Of a stretch of 64,000 nucleotides of DNA, positions 34,036-43,260 are shown in pieces; position 1 is the first letter of the stretch; each line of letters starts with the position of its first letter. The notes beneath the pieces are model-generated. The model made no database searches. It was not told the origin of the DNA and worked only from the letters and a program-made list of their open reading frames with translations. The stretch is from Ferrimonas sediminicola (GTDB taxonomy: Bacteria > Pseudomonadota > Gammaproteobacteria > Enterobacterales > Shewanellaceae). Location of the stretch: positions 62,001 through 126,000 of the forward strand of contig NZ_SWCI01000007.1 in NCBI RefSeq assembly GCF_005116715.1, given 5' to 3'. The position numbers and the translations under genes are program-made.

Positions 34036-35861
34036 TGGGAAGCCCGACGATGGAACAGAATTCCGCCGACAACCTTGCCCAGCCGGCACTGACCAGTGAG
34101 GCGCTGTTGGCCCAGCTCAGTGGCACCTCGCCGTTGCAGGCGAGCAGCGTGCTGATCAACCTGGAACTCTATGAGCAGCGTGAGTCACTGCAGGTGCTGG
34201 AGTCCGTTTATCAGGAGTTTGACTCCAAATCCTCCCTGATGGATGAGTTGCTCAAGCCGGTCGCCCTGAGTGTGCTCGATGGGATCATCAGCCACAAGGA
34301 TCTGAAGCTGAACCGGACCGGCCTGTCGGCGAGCCGGGTGTGGAACGAGGTTCAGCAGTTTGATTACGGCGAAGGGACGACCCTCAGCAACGATGCCACA
34401 CAAAGCCGCCATCAGCTGGATGCCCTGCGTACCCCCAGGGACTATGATGACAAGGTTCGTGCCACCATGACCAAGGAGAGCAACCGCGAGCGCCACAAGC
34501 AAAGCCACTTCGGCACCGCCGCCCAGGGGTACAGCGACCTCGAGGTGAATCAGGATGGCAGCCGGGTCAGGGTATACCGCAAGCAGGACCGGGCCATGGA
34601 GGTGGGCAGTTACTGGCGGGCAGTGGACACCGATCACGTGGTCCCGGTCAAGCAGATCAACGATCGGTACGCCAACAACGCCTTCCTGAACGACGCCGAC
34701 ATGGTGGCCATCACCGATGGCGAGTTCAACCTGGTGGAGATCTCCAACCGCTTCAACCGTTCCAAGGGGGACAGCAGCTTCTCCGACATGGTGGCGGAGA
34801 AGCGACAGCTGGAGGCCAAACAGGCCGGCGGGGCGCGACTCAGCGCCAAGGAGCGCAGCCGACTCGCCAAGCTGACGCTGAACAGCGATGACACCTACGA
34901 CGCCGCAGTGGAGAAGCAGCACCAGGCCGAGAGGGCGATCCACGCCAAGGCGCAGCAACAGGCCCTGAAAAACCTCAAGGAGAACGGTCTCGAGGTGGGG
35001 ACCAAGGCCGGCATTCAGGCGGGGGAGCAGAGTGCCTACCAGGCCATGGGCCACGGCATCATTGCCCTGATTAAGCCGCTGCTGCACGAACTGATGGACG
35101 CGGTTCGCCACGGGTTTGCCGAAGGGGTCGGTGCCGAGAGTGCCACCGAAGGGCTGAAACTTCGTGTCTCCCGGGTGATGAGATACTTTGTGCGGGAGGT
35201 GCTGCCCACCCTCAAGCAGGGGATCAAGGACCTGATCAACAACTTCGTCAAGATTCTCATCGAGGGGGTGCTGGGGCTGGTGACCGGCATGTTCAAGACG
35301 GTGCTCAAGGTGATCTCCGAAGGCTTCTCCGCCCTGGTGGGCGCCGGCAAGATTCTGATGCAGCCCGATTCCGCCATGAGCAGAGCCCAGAAGGCCGATG
35401 CCATCGTCAAGCTGTTTGCCGCGACCGCCGCCAGCTTCGTGGTGTTCTACTTCGAGAGCAGCATCCTGGCGGCGCTGCCCAAGGGCTTTATCAAGGACAT
35501 TGCCCTGAGCACCCTGAGCGGCGTGGCCTCGGTGGTGGTGGTTTACCTGCTGAATCAGGCCGACCTGTTCTCCACCAAGGCGGAGCTGCGCTCCCGCAGG
35601 GTGGCGGAGATCTTCGAGCACAGGGTGAAGCAGATCAAGCTGAACACCGATGCCTTCGAGACCGCGGCGGTGACCAAGCTGGCTCAGGATAAGCTGGCCT
35701 TCATGGCCATCAGCGAGAGGATGCAGGGGCTTATTGAGGCCGATGAGGACGTCAACCCGGCGGTGGAGCAGCTGGCCCGAAGCTTTAACATCGAGCTGTC
35801 GGTCAAGGAGACCGACGAGTTCCTCAACTTGCTGGAGAGCAGCGACGCGTTACTGGTTTAG
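34035..35861 (+). CDS. HNH-like nuclease fused to membrane helices, operon gene 4
   Basis: A 608-residue protein. Residues of about 196-250 read like an HNH/His-Me finger core: DTDHVVPVKQI with Asp200-His201, FNLVEISNRF, and NRSKGD with Asn241 and Lys244, the usual spacing of D-H, N and N-x-x-K. Upstream are 190 residues of helical sequence. The C-terminal half has long hydrophobic segments at about 404-442, 460-482 and 489-512, then a soluble tail. This suggests a membrane-tethered nuclease effector. It is last in an operon controlled by a WYL regulator and overlaps gene 3. No family name is known to me, and the nuclease call rests on motif reading alone. Confidence 0.65.
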   Translation: MGSPTMEQNSADNLAQPALTSEALLAQLSGTSPLQASSVLINLELYEQRESLQVLESVYQEFDSKSSLMDELLKPVALSVLDGIISHKDLKLNRTGLSASRVWNEVQQFDYGEGTTLSNDATQSRHQLDALRTPRDYDDKVRATMTKESNRERHKQSHFGTAAQGYSDLEVNQDGSRVRVYRKQDRAMEVGSYWRAVDTDHVVPVKQINDRYANNAFLNDADMVAITDGEFNLVEISNRFNRSKGDSSFSDMVAEKRQLEAKQAGGARLSAKERSRLAKLTLNSDDTYDAAVEKQHQAERAIHAKAQQQALKNLKENGLEVGTKAGIQAGEQSAYQAMGHGIIALIKPLLHELMDAVRHGFAEGVGAESATEGLKLRVSRVMRYFVREVLPTLKQGIKDLINNFVKILIEGVLGLVTGMFKTVLKVISEGFSALVGAGKILMQPDSAMSRAQKADAIVKLFAATAASFVVFYFESSILAALPKGFIKDIALSTLSGVASVVVVYLLNQADLFSTKAELRSRRVAEIFEHRVKQIKLNTDAFETAAVTKLAQDKLAFMAISERMQGLIEADEDVNPAVEQLARSFNIELSVKETDEFLNLLESSDALLV

Positions 35862-35923
35862 CAACCACAGTGGGGACGGTCACCAGACCGCCCCCCGCTG
35901 CTGGCCTTCCGTGGCCGGGGATT

Positions 35924-36025
35924 TCAGTTGACCGCGGCCAACAGCCCCAGTACTGCCGCCGGGGCGATGGCGGCAAAGGCGACGGCGGCCCAGTCGACCA
36001 GGGACTGGTTATCTTTCTTAGACAT
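35924..36025 (-). CDS. 33-residue single-helix membrane peptide
   Basis: MSKKDNQSLVDWAAV is followed by an Ala-rich hydrophobic helix (AVAFAAIAPAAVLGLLAAV) to the C-terminus. GGAG lies five bases before the ATG. Size and layout (short basic/polar N-terminus, one transmembrane helix) are those of small inner-membrane peptides. It is antisense to and downstream of the nuclease/membrane operon; whether it is linked to it is unknown. Confidence 0.6.
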   Translation of the reverse strand: MSKKDNQSLVDWAAVAFAAIAPAAVLGLLAAVN

Positions 36026-36221
36026 AGTGACTCCGGAACAGTAGTAACAAGCCCCAAGATGGGCGTTTAAGGGCATGGAACACGCAATGGCGCGCTCATT
36101 CCTGTTCCACAAGCCGTTGTGTCTGCGTCAAATCGCACCGCTATATTAATCGAACATTTCTGCGGTGAGCATTCGGTTATTCAATGGTTTGGACTCGGCG
36201 GTTATCCGATGTCCGGGCATG

Positions 36222-36248
36222 AAAAAGCCCCGCCTGAGCGGGGCTTTC
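36222..36248 (-). terminator. Intrinsic terminator of yejM
   Basis: AAAGCCCCGC (36224-36233) pairs with GCGGGGCTTT (36238-36247); on the minus strand five T follow. Confidence 0.85.
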
Positions 36249-36260
36249 TCTATTTGTCGC

Positions 36261-38051
36261 CTAGTTGGCAAACAAGCGCCTGTTCTCCGCCATCACCTGC
36301 AGCAGGGTCGGCGCGTCCAGCTTGGCGTTGCGGATGCGGCGGTTGTCCCGGTCGTAGACCCGGTAGTCGCCGTGGTTGTCGATCACCGTGGTGGTGCCCT
36401 TGGACATGATCGCCACGTAGCGGCGGTTGCCGGTCACCAGGAACTCCAGGGTCGAGGGGGCGTACAGGGTATCGCCCACACTGTACTCCGCCGGGCTGTT
36501 GGTGCAACCCAGCAGGTTGGTCAGCAGCGTGGGGGCGACCGCATAGTGGCTGGTGGGATAGCCGATGCGCTTGCCCGCGTCTCCCGGCCAGCGAATCATC
36601 AGCGGCACACCGGTGGTGGCGTCGGAGAAGTTGCGGCTCAGCCGGTTGTCCAGGCTGGTGAACTCCTGGCCGTTGTTGCCGGTGATCACCACCAGGGTGT
36701 CCGGACTGACGGCGTCCAGCAGTCGCTCCAGCTGACCGTCGAGGAAGGTCAGCGAGCTGCGGTACTGGTTGAACAGCACCGCCTGGGCCTCGTTGAGCGC
36801 CATCTGAGGTTTCACCGTAGGCAGTCCGACGAAGCCGACGGGTGTGCTGTAGACCGACGGTGCGTGGTACTGCACCAGCAGCGCCAGCTTGTCCCGGGGC
36901 GAGCTCAGCAGGTGAAGCGCCTGGTCGGTGGTCTGGGTGTCGCGCTGCGCCGCCGACTCGAAGGGGCGTTCCTGAATCAGCTCGAAGTCTCTGAACACCA
37001 GCTGAGTGGCAGGCTCGAGCTGTGAACCGGCCACGCCCAGGGCGGTGAGCGCATAGCCCTTGGCCGTCAGTTGCTGGGTCAGTACCGGCGCCTTCTGGTC
37101 GGCCAGCAGCGACCCTTCATAGGCGGGCAGCAGTCCGTACAGCAGGCTTCGCAGGCCCTGACCCGCTTCGTTGGAACCGCTGTAGTGGGCCATGAAGTGG
37201 TGGGTCGTCTTCGACCACTGACTCAGGAACGGCATGGTTTCTGGGGTCACCATGTCCCGCCGCAGGGCGTCGATGGTGACCATAAGCAGCGGCTGGGACG
37301 GGGTGTCGATGCACTGCATCGCCCTGGTGGGATAGGTCAGCTGCTTGGTCGGCAGGGCCGAGGTTTCCCGCTCCAACAGGGTCTCCTCGTCGACGATGCC
37401 GCGACTGGCCATAAAGCTGCGGGCGGTGGCCGGGTAGTGCAGCGGCAGCATCTCATCCTGCTGGACGATGGGCTGGTAGACGTTGGCGTCGGCCCAGATG
37501 TGCAGCAGGTGGCTGCCGAGGAACAGGCCTATCATTACCGAGGCGATCTTACCGCCCCACTGGCGCCGGCTCAGGCGCTCTATCCGTTTCCACAAGCCGT
37601 TGGCCAGCAGCAACTGCAGGGCCAGCATGGCCGCGGGGGCTACCAGCAGCCAGGGGTTGCTGATCAGCTTGGGCAGATCGGCGAAGGAGATGTCGAACAC
37701 GAAGGGGTTGAGGTGCAGCCGGTAATGGTCGAACACCAGGGTATCGTACACCAGCAACATATGGCCCAGAGTTGCCATGATCGCCGCATAGCCCCTCAAT
37801 ATCTTGGAGTAGGGCAGGATAAGGCTGATGGGAAACAGCAGCAGCAGGTAGATCAGGAAGCTGACGAAGGAGAAGTGCCCCAGCAGGGTAACCGCGGTGT
37901 AGAGTTGGGACAGCAGGGTATCCGGCCAGCCCAGCAGTTTGACGTAACGTACCGCGATGATGGCGGCCAGCAGCCCATTAATGAAGGCAAACCAGTGGCC
38001 CCAGGTCACCAGACGGGAGACTTTGTCTCTTTGCAGATCGGTAGCGTGCAT
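36261..38051 (-). CDS. yejM: Inner-membrane sulfatase-like protein PbgA/YejM (LapC)
   Basis: A 596-residue inner-membrane protein with five N-terminal helices (DUF3413) and a periplasmic alkaline-phosphatase/sulfatase-like domain from about residue 250 (LLMVTIDALRRDMVTPETMP; VVITGNNGQEF). The catalytic Thr/Ser and metal ligands are degenerate, as in E. coli YejM, which senses periplasmic lipopolysaccharide and controls LpxC breakdown through LapB. The MHATDLQRDK start at 38051 is family-like; an upstream frame of 18 residues is not. It lies beside yejL and yejK in the conserved order. Confidence 0.93.
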   Translation of the reverse strand: MHATDLQRDKVSRLVTWGHWFAFINGLLAAIIAVRYVKLLGWPDTLLSQLYTAVTLLGHFSFVSFLIYLLLLFPISLILPYSKILRGYAAIMATLGHMLLVYDTLVFDHYRLHLNPFVFDISFADLPKLISNPWLLVAPAAMLALQLLLANGLWKRIERLSRRQWGGKIASVMIGLFLGSHLLHIWADANVYQPIVQQDEMLPLHYPATARSFMASRGIVDEETLLERETSALPTKQLTYPTRAMQCIDTPSQPLLMVTIDALRRDMVTPETMPFLSQWSKTTHHFMAHYSGSNEAGQGLRSLLYGLLPAYEGSLLADQKAPVLTQQLTAKGYALTALGVAGSQLEPATQLVFRDFELIQERPFESAAQRDTQTTDQALHLLSSPRDKLALLVQYHAPSVYSTPVGFVGLPTVKPQMALNEAQAVLFNQYRSSLTFLDGQLERLLDAVSPDTLVVITGNNGQEFTSLDNRLSRNFSDATTGVPLMIRWPGDAGKRIGYPTSHYAVAPTLLTNLLGCTNSPAEYSVGDTLYAPSTLEFLVTGNRRYVAIMSKGTTTVIDNHGDYRVYDRDNRRIRNAKLDAPTLLQVMAENRRLFAN

Positions 38052-38200
38052 GGATGTGGAAGTATTCCTCTGTAGGAGCTCATATCCTAAGCGGAAACAA
38101 GGCACTATACCAGTGAACTGGTGTAATTCCGTCCCGGTGATGGGACTGGCATCGTCTTGGCGGGGGGAGAGTGACCCCTGCCGGGGTCACGCCGCGGGCA

Positions 38201-38428
38201 TCAGGCGTCGTGCCGGTCGTCGACCGAGGCCAGCAGCGCCTGACCGAACTGCTCGGCCAGCCGTTTGCGGGCAGCGGGCGCCACATCACGGTTGATGATG
38301 TCGGTGGCACAGTTGCCCAGCACCATCAGTGCCAGATCCGTCGGAGTCTGGTTTTTCTCGAGCACTAAAAGCAGCTCGTTCAGCAACTTTTCCACCTGGT
38401 CATTGCTGTATTTGGACAGAATCGCCAT
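38201..38428 (-). CDS. yejL: UPF0352 protein YejL
   Basis: A 75-residue protein of the YejL family: [20 protein letters not shown], then [20 protein letters not shown] and a conserved C-terminal helix ([16 protein letters not shown]). Function unknown; the crystal structures known for the family are small helical dimers. It is co-directional with yejM and divergent from yejK across a 77-bp gap, the standard gammaproteobacterial arrangement. Confidence 0.93.
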   Translation of the reverse strand: MAILSKYSNDQVEKLLNELLLVLEKNQTPTDLALMVLGNCATDIINRDVAPAARKRLAEQFGQALLASVDDRHDA

Positions 38429-38505
38429 GGCTTTTCCTGTTTTGTTGATTCGAAGGCGCAGTATAATAGCCGATCTGTGCGTGAACCACTAACACCGGGA
38501 ACAAG

Positions 38506-39528
38506 ATGATTAAGATCGATCAGGCGATTCTGCACGCGGTGCAGAGAGATGGCGAAGGAGAGCTGCGTTGTAAGCTGCGCCCCCAGCCCCTGGAGTACTC
38601 CGATGCCCTGGATGAGCTGCTGGGCGAGTTGCACCGCCTCTATACCGCCAAGGCCGGCAAGGGTTACGGCTACTTTGGTGTGCCCGAAGGGGAGGACGAA
38701 GCCAACCCGGCATTCTCGGAGGCACTGACCCAGTGGCACACCGGCAACCTGGGGTTTGTCGAGTTTAGCGGCCGGGCGGGGAAGCTGCTGGAGCAGGAAC
38801 TGGCCAAGTATGACTTTGCCCAGGGAGGCTACCTGCTGATGGCAGCCTACAACCACATCGCCTGTGACTACCTGTTTGTGGCGCTGATGTCGCCCAAACC
38901 CAGTGTGTCTGTGTCCCAGGAGATGGAGGTGCATGGCAGTGAGCACCTGGACCTGTCCAACCTGCAGCTGGCTGCCCGCATCGATCTCAGCGAGTGGCGT
39001 GCCGATCCAACATCGAAAAAATACATCTCCTTCATCAAGGGGCGGGCAGGGCGTAAGGTGGCCGATTTCTTCCTCGACTTCATGGGCTGCGTCGAGGGGG
39101 TAAACGCCAAGAGGCAGAACAAGGAGCTGGTGCAGGCGCTGGAAGATTACGTGGCGACCACCGATCTGGACGCCGAAGAGCGCCAGCAGTGCCGTGATGC
39201 GGTGTTTGATTACTGCAAGACCCAGATCAGCGCCGGCGGTGAGGTGCAGCTGAAGGACATTGCCGACGAGTTCGCCGACCGCGGCGCCGAGGAGTTCTAC
39301 CAGTTTACCTCTGCCGGTGAGTATGAACTGGAGGAGACCTTCCCCGGTGATCAGAGCACCCTGCGTCAGCTGAAGAAGTTCTCTGGTACCGGCGGTGGGG
39401 TCTCGCTCTCCTTCGATGCCCACCACCTGGGGGAGCGGGTGGTGTGGGATGCGGTGAACGACACCATCACCATTAAGGGGGTTCCGCCAAATTTGCTGGA
39501 TCAGTTGCAAAGACGCTTGAAAGCGTGA
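38506..39528 (+). CDS. yejK: Nucleoid-associated protein YejK (NdpA)
   Basis: A 340-residue NdpA-family protein with the conserved N-terminus [14 protein letters not shown], the middle segment [20 protein letters not shown] and the C-terminal [18 protein letters not shown]. It binds DNA and is found in the nucleoid. Length agrees with the E. coli protein. A terminator follows at 39547. Confidence 0.95.
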   Translation: MIKIDQAILHAVQRDGEGELRCKLRPQPLEYSDALDELLGELHRLYTAKAGKGYGYFGVPEGEDEANPAFSEALTQWHTGNLGFVEFSGRAGKLLEQELAKYDFAQGGYLLMAAYNHIACDYLFVALMSPKPSVSVSQEMEVHGSEHLDLSNLQLAARIDLSEWRADPTSKKYISFIKGRAGRKVADFFLDFMGCVEGVNAKRQNKELVQALEDYVATTDLDAEERQQCRDAVFDYCKTQISAGGEVQLKDIADEFADRGAEEFYQFTSAGEYELEETFPGDQSTLRQLKKFSGTGGGVSLSFDAHHLGERVVWDAVNDTITIKGVPPNLLDQLQRRLKA

Positions 39529-39546
39529 GCTCGATCGCATAAAAAG

Positions 39547-39577
39547 AGGCCTCGTCGTTAAGGCGGGGCCCTTTTTG
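39547..39577 (+). terminator. Intrinsic terminator of yejK
   Basis: GGCCTCG pairs with CGGGGCC across a short loop and is followed by CTTTTTG. Confidence 0.75.
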
Positions 39578-39816
39578 TTTCTGAAATGTGAAAGTCAGGT
39601 TCTATAACTGGTTGCCTCCAAAGCGAATTTATATTCAATTTATCCTTAAATTGGCTTTTTGTGCTCATATTTATGCATAAAGCAAGGATTTATATTTTAC
39701 AACGTCGCCCCCTTCGGCTAATCTGCGCAACCAATCGCACAGGCGAATCAAGATTCCAGGTGAGCCGCTGGTGGATGCCAGCCGTGACCCGACAGAAAAA
39801 TTACAAGGCAACACTC

Positions 39817-41187
39817 ATGCACAAGCACGCAACCGACGACAGCCAGGTGAAAACAGGCAGAAACCTGATGCTGTTCCTGCTGCCCTCTATACTGGGGGTT
39901 CTGCTCTTTATGACCCCGGTGATCCACGATGAGGGGCTGACCATCCCCATCGCCATCCTCGCCAACGCCCTGAAGGCGGCCATCGGTGATGCCCTGCCGG
40001 CCGTCGTGGCGACGGTGGTGATCCTGATGGGCATCGCCACCACCCTGGTGAAGCTGTTCAAACCCAAGTTTGTCACCGGCAACGGCTTCCTCAATAGCCT
40101 GCTGAACGTCAGCCCGCTGTGGTTCATCACCCGCCTGGCCGGCGCCATCTTCGTCGCCATGGTGGTGACCAAGACCGGTCCCGAGGCGATCATCAGCGGG
40201 GATACCGGCACCTTCGTGTTTGGTGATCTGCTGCCCACCCTGTTCGCGGTGTTCATCTTTGCCGGGCTGTTGCTGCCGCTGCTGACCCACTTCGGCCTGC
40301 TGGAGCTCATCGGCACCCTGCTAACCAAGGTGATGCGTCCGGTATTCAACCTGCCCGGACGCTCCGCCATCGACTGCTTGGCCTCCTGGCTGGGTGACGG
40401 TTCCGTGGGCATCCTGATGTCCAGCAAGCAGTATGAAGACAAGTTTTACACTCAGCGGGAGGCGGCGGTGATCGGCACCACCTTCTCCGCGGTGTCCATC
40501 AGCTTCTCCCTGGTGGTGATTGCCCAGGTGAAGCTGGAGCACCTGTTTGTGCCCTTCTATGCCACCATCTGCCTGGCGGGCATCGTCGTCGCCATTATCG
40601 TGCCGCGTCTGCCGCCGCTGAGTCGCAAGAAGGACCTGCTGATCGACGGCAGCACCCGTGCGTCTGACGCCGAGGTGATTCCCCAGGGCCACAGCGTGCT
40701 CTCCTACGGCTACCTCAACGCCTTGAAGACCGCCGACCGCATTGAAAACCCGCTGGACGTGGTGAAAGAGGGGCTCAAGAACGCCGTCGACATGGTGTTT
40801 GGCATCCTGCCGGTGGTGATGGCCGTCGGCACCCTGGGTCTGGTGGTGGCCGAGTACACCCCGCTGTTTGCCTGGATGGGCACCCCGTTCGTGCCCCTGC
40901 TGGAGATGCTGCAGATCCCCTTCGCCCAGGAGGCGTCGGAGACCATGGTGGTGGGTTTCGCGGATATGTTTATCCCCTCCATCATCGCCGCCGGCATCGA
41001 CAACGAAATGACCCGTTTCGTTATCGCCGCCATGTCGGTCACTCAGTTGATCTACATGTCGGAGGTCGGTGCCCTGCTGCTGGGCAGCCGCATCCCAATC
41101 AACGTGCTGGAGCTGTTTGCCATCTTCCTGCTGCGCACCCTGGTCTCCCTGCCGGTCATCGCCGGCATGGCCCACCTGGTATTCTAA
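39817..41187 (+). CDS. YjiH-family nucleoside-recognition (Gate) domain membrane protein
   Basis: A 456-residue polytopic inner-membrane protein with about eleven helices and two Gate/nucleoside-recognition segments (LPGRSAIDCLASWLGDGSVG and MVVGFADMFIPSIIAAGIDN). The family resembles the permease part of nucleoside or spore-maturation carriers; substrate unknown. The ATG at 39817 fits the family start and has AAGG upstream; an open frame to 39661 encodes unlikely sequence. It is monocistronic, with a terminator at 41211. Confidence 0.85.
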   Translation: MHKHATDDSQVKTGRNLMLFLLPSILGVLLFMTPVIHDEGLTIPIAILANALKAAIGDALPAVVATVVILMGIATTLVKLFKPKFVTGNGFLNSLLNVSPLWFITRLAGAIFVAMVVTKTGPEAIISGDTGTFVFGDLLPTLFAVFIFAGLLLPLLTHFGLLELIGTLLTKVMRPVFNLPGRSAIDCLASWLGDGSVGILMSSKQYEDKFYTQREAAVIGTTFSAVSISFSLVVIAQVKLEHLFVPFYATICLAGIVVAIIVPRLPPLSRKKDLLIDGSTRASDAEVIPQGHSVLSYGYLNALKTADRIENPLDVVKEGLKNAVDMVFGILPVVMAVGTLGLVVAEYTPLFAWMGTPFVPLLEMLQIPFAQEASETMVVGFADMFIPSIIAAGIDNEMTRFVIAAMSVTQLIYMSEVGALLLGSRIPINVLELFAIFLLRTLVSLPVIAGMAHLVF

Positions 41188-41210
41188 AGCCAGAAGCCAG
41201 AAACAGGAAA

Positions 41211-41238
41211 AGCCGGTGGATTCCACCGGTTTTTTTTA
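41211..41238 (+). terminator. Intrinsic terminator of the YjiH-like gene
   Basis: CCGGTGG (41213-41219) and CCACCGG (41223-41229) are followed by eight or more T. Confidence 0.9.
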
Positions 41239-41248
41239 TTTTCAGCCC

Positions 41249-41858
41249 CTAAACCACCTACTTCAGTAGGTGGTTATCATTCAAATAGGCTTGGCCTGAA
41301 TACCCACCCATGCTAAGTGCCACCTTGATTTTTCGCGAAGTCAAAGAAGGCAAATAGCATGAGTCGATACGAGAAAGCATCTCACGTGTTCTGGAGGTGT
41401 CAATACCACATCGTTTGGACACCAAAGTACCGTCACCGAATACTGAAGAACAAAGTAGGGCGTGATGTATACCGCTCCATCCATGTGTATTGCGAACAGT
41501 TGGGTTGCCAGGTAGTGGAGTTGAGCATTCAGCTCGACCACGTACATCTGGTGGTGAAGGTGCCTCCCAATTTATCGATATCGAGGCTGATGGGAGCTTT
41601 GAAGGGGAAGATTGCCCTGAAGCTCTTTAGCAAGTACCCGTACTTGAGGAAGAAGAAGTTATGGGGAAATCACTTCTGGCAAAGAGGTTACTTCGTTGAC
41701 ACGGTAGGTATCAATGAAGAGATCATCAGACGATACGTTAGGCATCAGGAAAAAGAGGAACGTTCGTAGGAACAAGCCCAGTTAGCACTGGATTAGCAAG
41801 AAAACGCCCCCTTCTAGGGGGCATTCACAAAGCCACCTTCTTTAGAAGGTGGATCTTT
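41249..41858 (+). mobile_element. IS200-type insertion sequence
   Basis: A single transposase gene is flanked by subterminal hairpins, as in IS200/IS605 elements, which lack terminal inverted repeats. The left hairpin, AACCACCTAC-TTCA-GTAGGTGGTT, is at 41252-41275; the right, CCACCTTC-TTTA-GAAGGTGG, is at 41833-41852. A GCCCCCT/AGGGGGC hairpin follows the transposase stop at 41806. No tnpB/IscB partner is present. Exact ends cannot be fixed without an empty site. Confidence 0.85.
41359..41769 (+). CDS. tnpA: IS200-family Y1 transposase TnpA
   Basis: A 136-residue HUH single-strand transposase. The HUH motif is in QLDHVHLVVKVPP, the fold core in YHIVWTPKYRH, and the catalytic Tyr in the C-terminal helix EEIIRRYVRHQE. 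Length is normal and the frame is intact, so the element may still be active. Confidence 0.93.
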   Translation: MSRYEKASHVFWRCQYHIVWTPKYRHRILKNKVGRDVYRSIHVYCEQLGCQVVELSIQLDHVHLVVKVPPNLSISRLMGALKGKIALKLFSKYPYLRKKKLWGNHFWQRGYFVDTVGINEEIIRRYVRHQEKEERS

Positions 41859-41875
41859 ACTTTTTCACCTAGGGG

Positions 41876-41990
41876 TCGCTTTGATATGGTGTGCACAGGA
41901 CACGTGGCCTGAATGATAAGGCCAGGTAAAAAAACCTGTCGCTGCACCACTGCTGCATCTGCCGGCCAACAGGCAGAGCGGAGTGGATTA
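41876..41990 (+). other. Possible structured leader before the SIMPL gene
   Basis: Several nested pairings can be drawn: GGTG..TGCA..CAGG with CCTG..TGCACC as an outer stem, TGGCCT / AGGCCA and CAGGT / ACCTG inside it, then CCACT..CTGCC / GGCAG..AGTGG. It lies between the insertion sequence and the gene at 42041. It fits no riboswitch class I can name. Confidence 0.3.
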
Positions 41991-42040
41991 AACCATGTTC
42001 TATTACAATAGTTAGTGACACTTACTTTGGAGGGAAAGGG

Positions 42041-42748
42041 ATGTCTAATCGATCCTCATTGATTCTCGGCATCTCTCTTGCTGTCGCCATGGCCCTGGCA
42101 TCGGCCATTCTGAGTCAAGGGATACTGCAATTCAAGCTGCTGGATCGTACCGTGGTGGTCAAGGGGCTGGCCGAACAGGAGGTGGCGGCCAACATCGCCA
42201 TCTGGCCGGTAAAGTTTTCCGCGGCGGATAACGATCTGACGGAGGTGTACGACTCGCTGGAGCGCCAGGGCGAGCAGGTGCGCGCCTTCCTGCTGCTGCA
42301 GGGGTTCGGCGATGGGGAACTGACGCTGAGCACCCCCAACGTGACCGACAAGCTGGCCCAAAGTTACGGGCCCGAGAGCTCACCACTGAGATACAGCGGC
42401 AGCATGACCCTCACCATCTACACCGACAAGGTGGACGCGGTTCTCGCGGCGCGCCAGCAGCTGTTCACCCTGGCCAAACAGGGGGTCAACCTGGTGTCGG
42501 AGGACTACAACGCCCGCACCGAATTCCTGTTTACCGGGTTGAATGATCTCAAACCGGCGATGATTGAGCAGGCCACCCGCAACGCCCGGGAGGTCGCACA
42601 GCGCTTCGCCGAGGATTCCCAGAGTACGCTGGGCAAGATTCGTCGTGCTCAGCAGGGGATCTTCTCAATTCGTGACCGAGATTCAACCACGCCACACCGT
42701 AAAAAAGTTAGAGTGGTGTCGACGGTTGAATACTATCTGGTTGATTGA
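42041..42748 (+). CDS. SIMPL (DUF541) domain protein
   Basis: A 235-residue envelope protein: one N-terminal membrane or signal segment (LILGISLAVAMALASAIL) and a SIMPL domain (TVVVKGLAEQEVAANIAIWP at about 37-56, then LRYSGSMTLTIYTD). SIMPL proteins are periplasmic and form oligomers; in other bacteria they are linked to oxidative stress or signalling. A lipoprotein gene follows 13 bp downstream, probably in the same operon. Confidence 0.85.
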   Translation: MSNRSSLILGISLAVAMALASAILSQGILQFKLLDRTVVVKGLAEQEVAANIAIWPVKFSAADNDLTEVYDSLERQGEQVRAFLLLQGFGDGELTLSTPNVTDKLAQSYGPESSPLRYSGSMTLTIYTDKVDAVLAARQQLFTLAKQGVNLVSEDYNARTEFLFTGLNDLKPAMIEQATRNAREVAQRFAEDSQSTLGKIRRAQQGIFSIRDRDSTTPHRKKVRVVSTVEYYLVD

Positions 42749-42761
42749 GGAGGGGGGCGTG

Positions 42762-43235
42762 ATGAGAGTATTGATTCTGGCCCTGTCACTGGTTCTGAGC
42801 GGCTGCGCCACTGCGCCCCACGTTCCCCAGGTGCTCGACGTCTATGACGTGGTGGAGAGCGTGGAGGCCGACGAGTTTGAACTGTGCTTCAAGGTGCCTG
42901 TCGGCAAGCACCTGGCGGGACCCGTGGTGTCGACGGTGAGCTACACCGACGAACATGGCGACCAGCAGCAGGTGGTGCTGTCCATGGAGTTTGCCTCCAA
43001 GAGCTACCTGCCGGCCCTCAAGGGGATCCTGATGTTTCGCCACCCCGAGTATGAGTACCACTACAGGTTGACACCCCACTCCAAAGAGGTGTGGAAGCGG
43101 CTGCAGCAGGAGTTGAGGCGTACCGCCGCTAAGGCGGAGCTCAGGCCCTACCCGGATCAAGGGCTGTGGCATCACGACGTCCGACACAAGCCGATTGCGG
43201 ACACCAAGAGGATGGAAGCGGGCCTGAAACTGTAG
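42762..43235 (+). CDS. Hypothetical lipoprotein
   Basis: A 157-residue protein with a lipobox (VLSGC, Cys15), so lipid-anchored in the envelope. The mature part has VSTVSYTDEHGDQQQVVLSM and FRHPEYEYHYRL segments that match no family I know. GAGGAGG precedes the ATG at 42762. It follows the SIMPL gene closely and ends before a terminator shared with the convergent dihydroorotase. Confidence 0.7.
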   Translation: MRVLILALSLVLSGCATAPHVPQVLDVYDVVESVEADEFELCFKVPVGKHLAGPVVSTVSYTDEHGDQQQVVLSMEFASKSYLPALKGILMFRHPEYEYHYRLTPHSKEVWKRLQQELRRTAAKAELRPYPDQGLWHHDVRHKPIADTKRMEAGLKL

Positions 43236-43260
43236 AGGGGGAAGGCCAGTCAACAACAGA

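Noticed and set aside
34185-35621. 478-codon open frame antisense to the HNH/membrane gene
   Set aside because: Composition is typical of antisense shadow translation; the plus-strand gene has operon spacing, motifs and membrane helices.
41249-41858. Terminal hairpins considered as repeats of a CRISPR or integron
   Set aside because: They are paired subterminal hairpins around a Y1 transposase, as expected for IS200.
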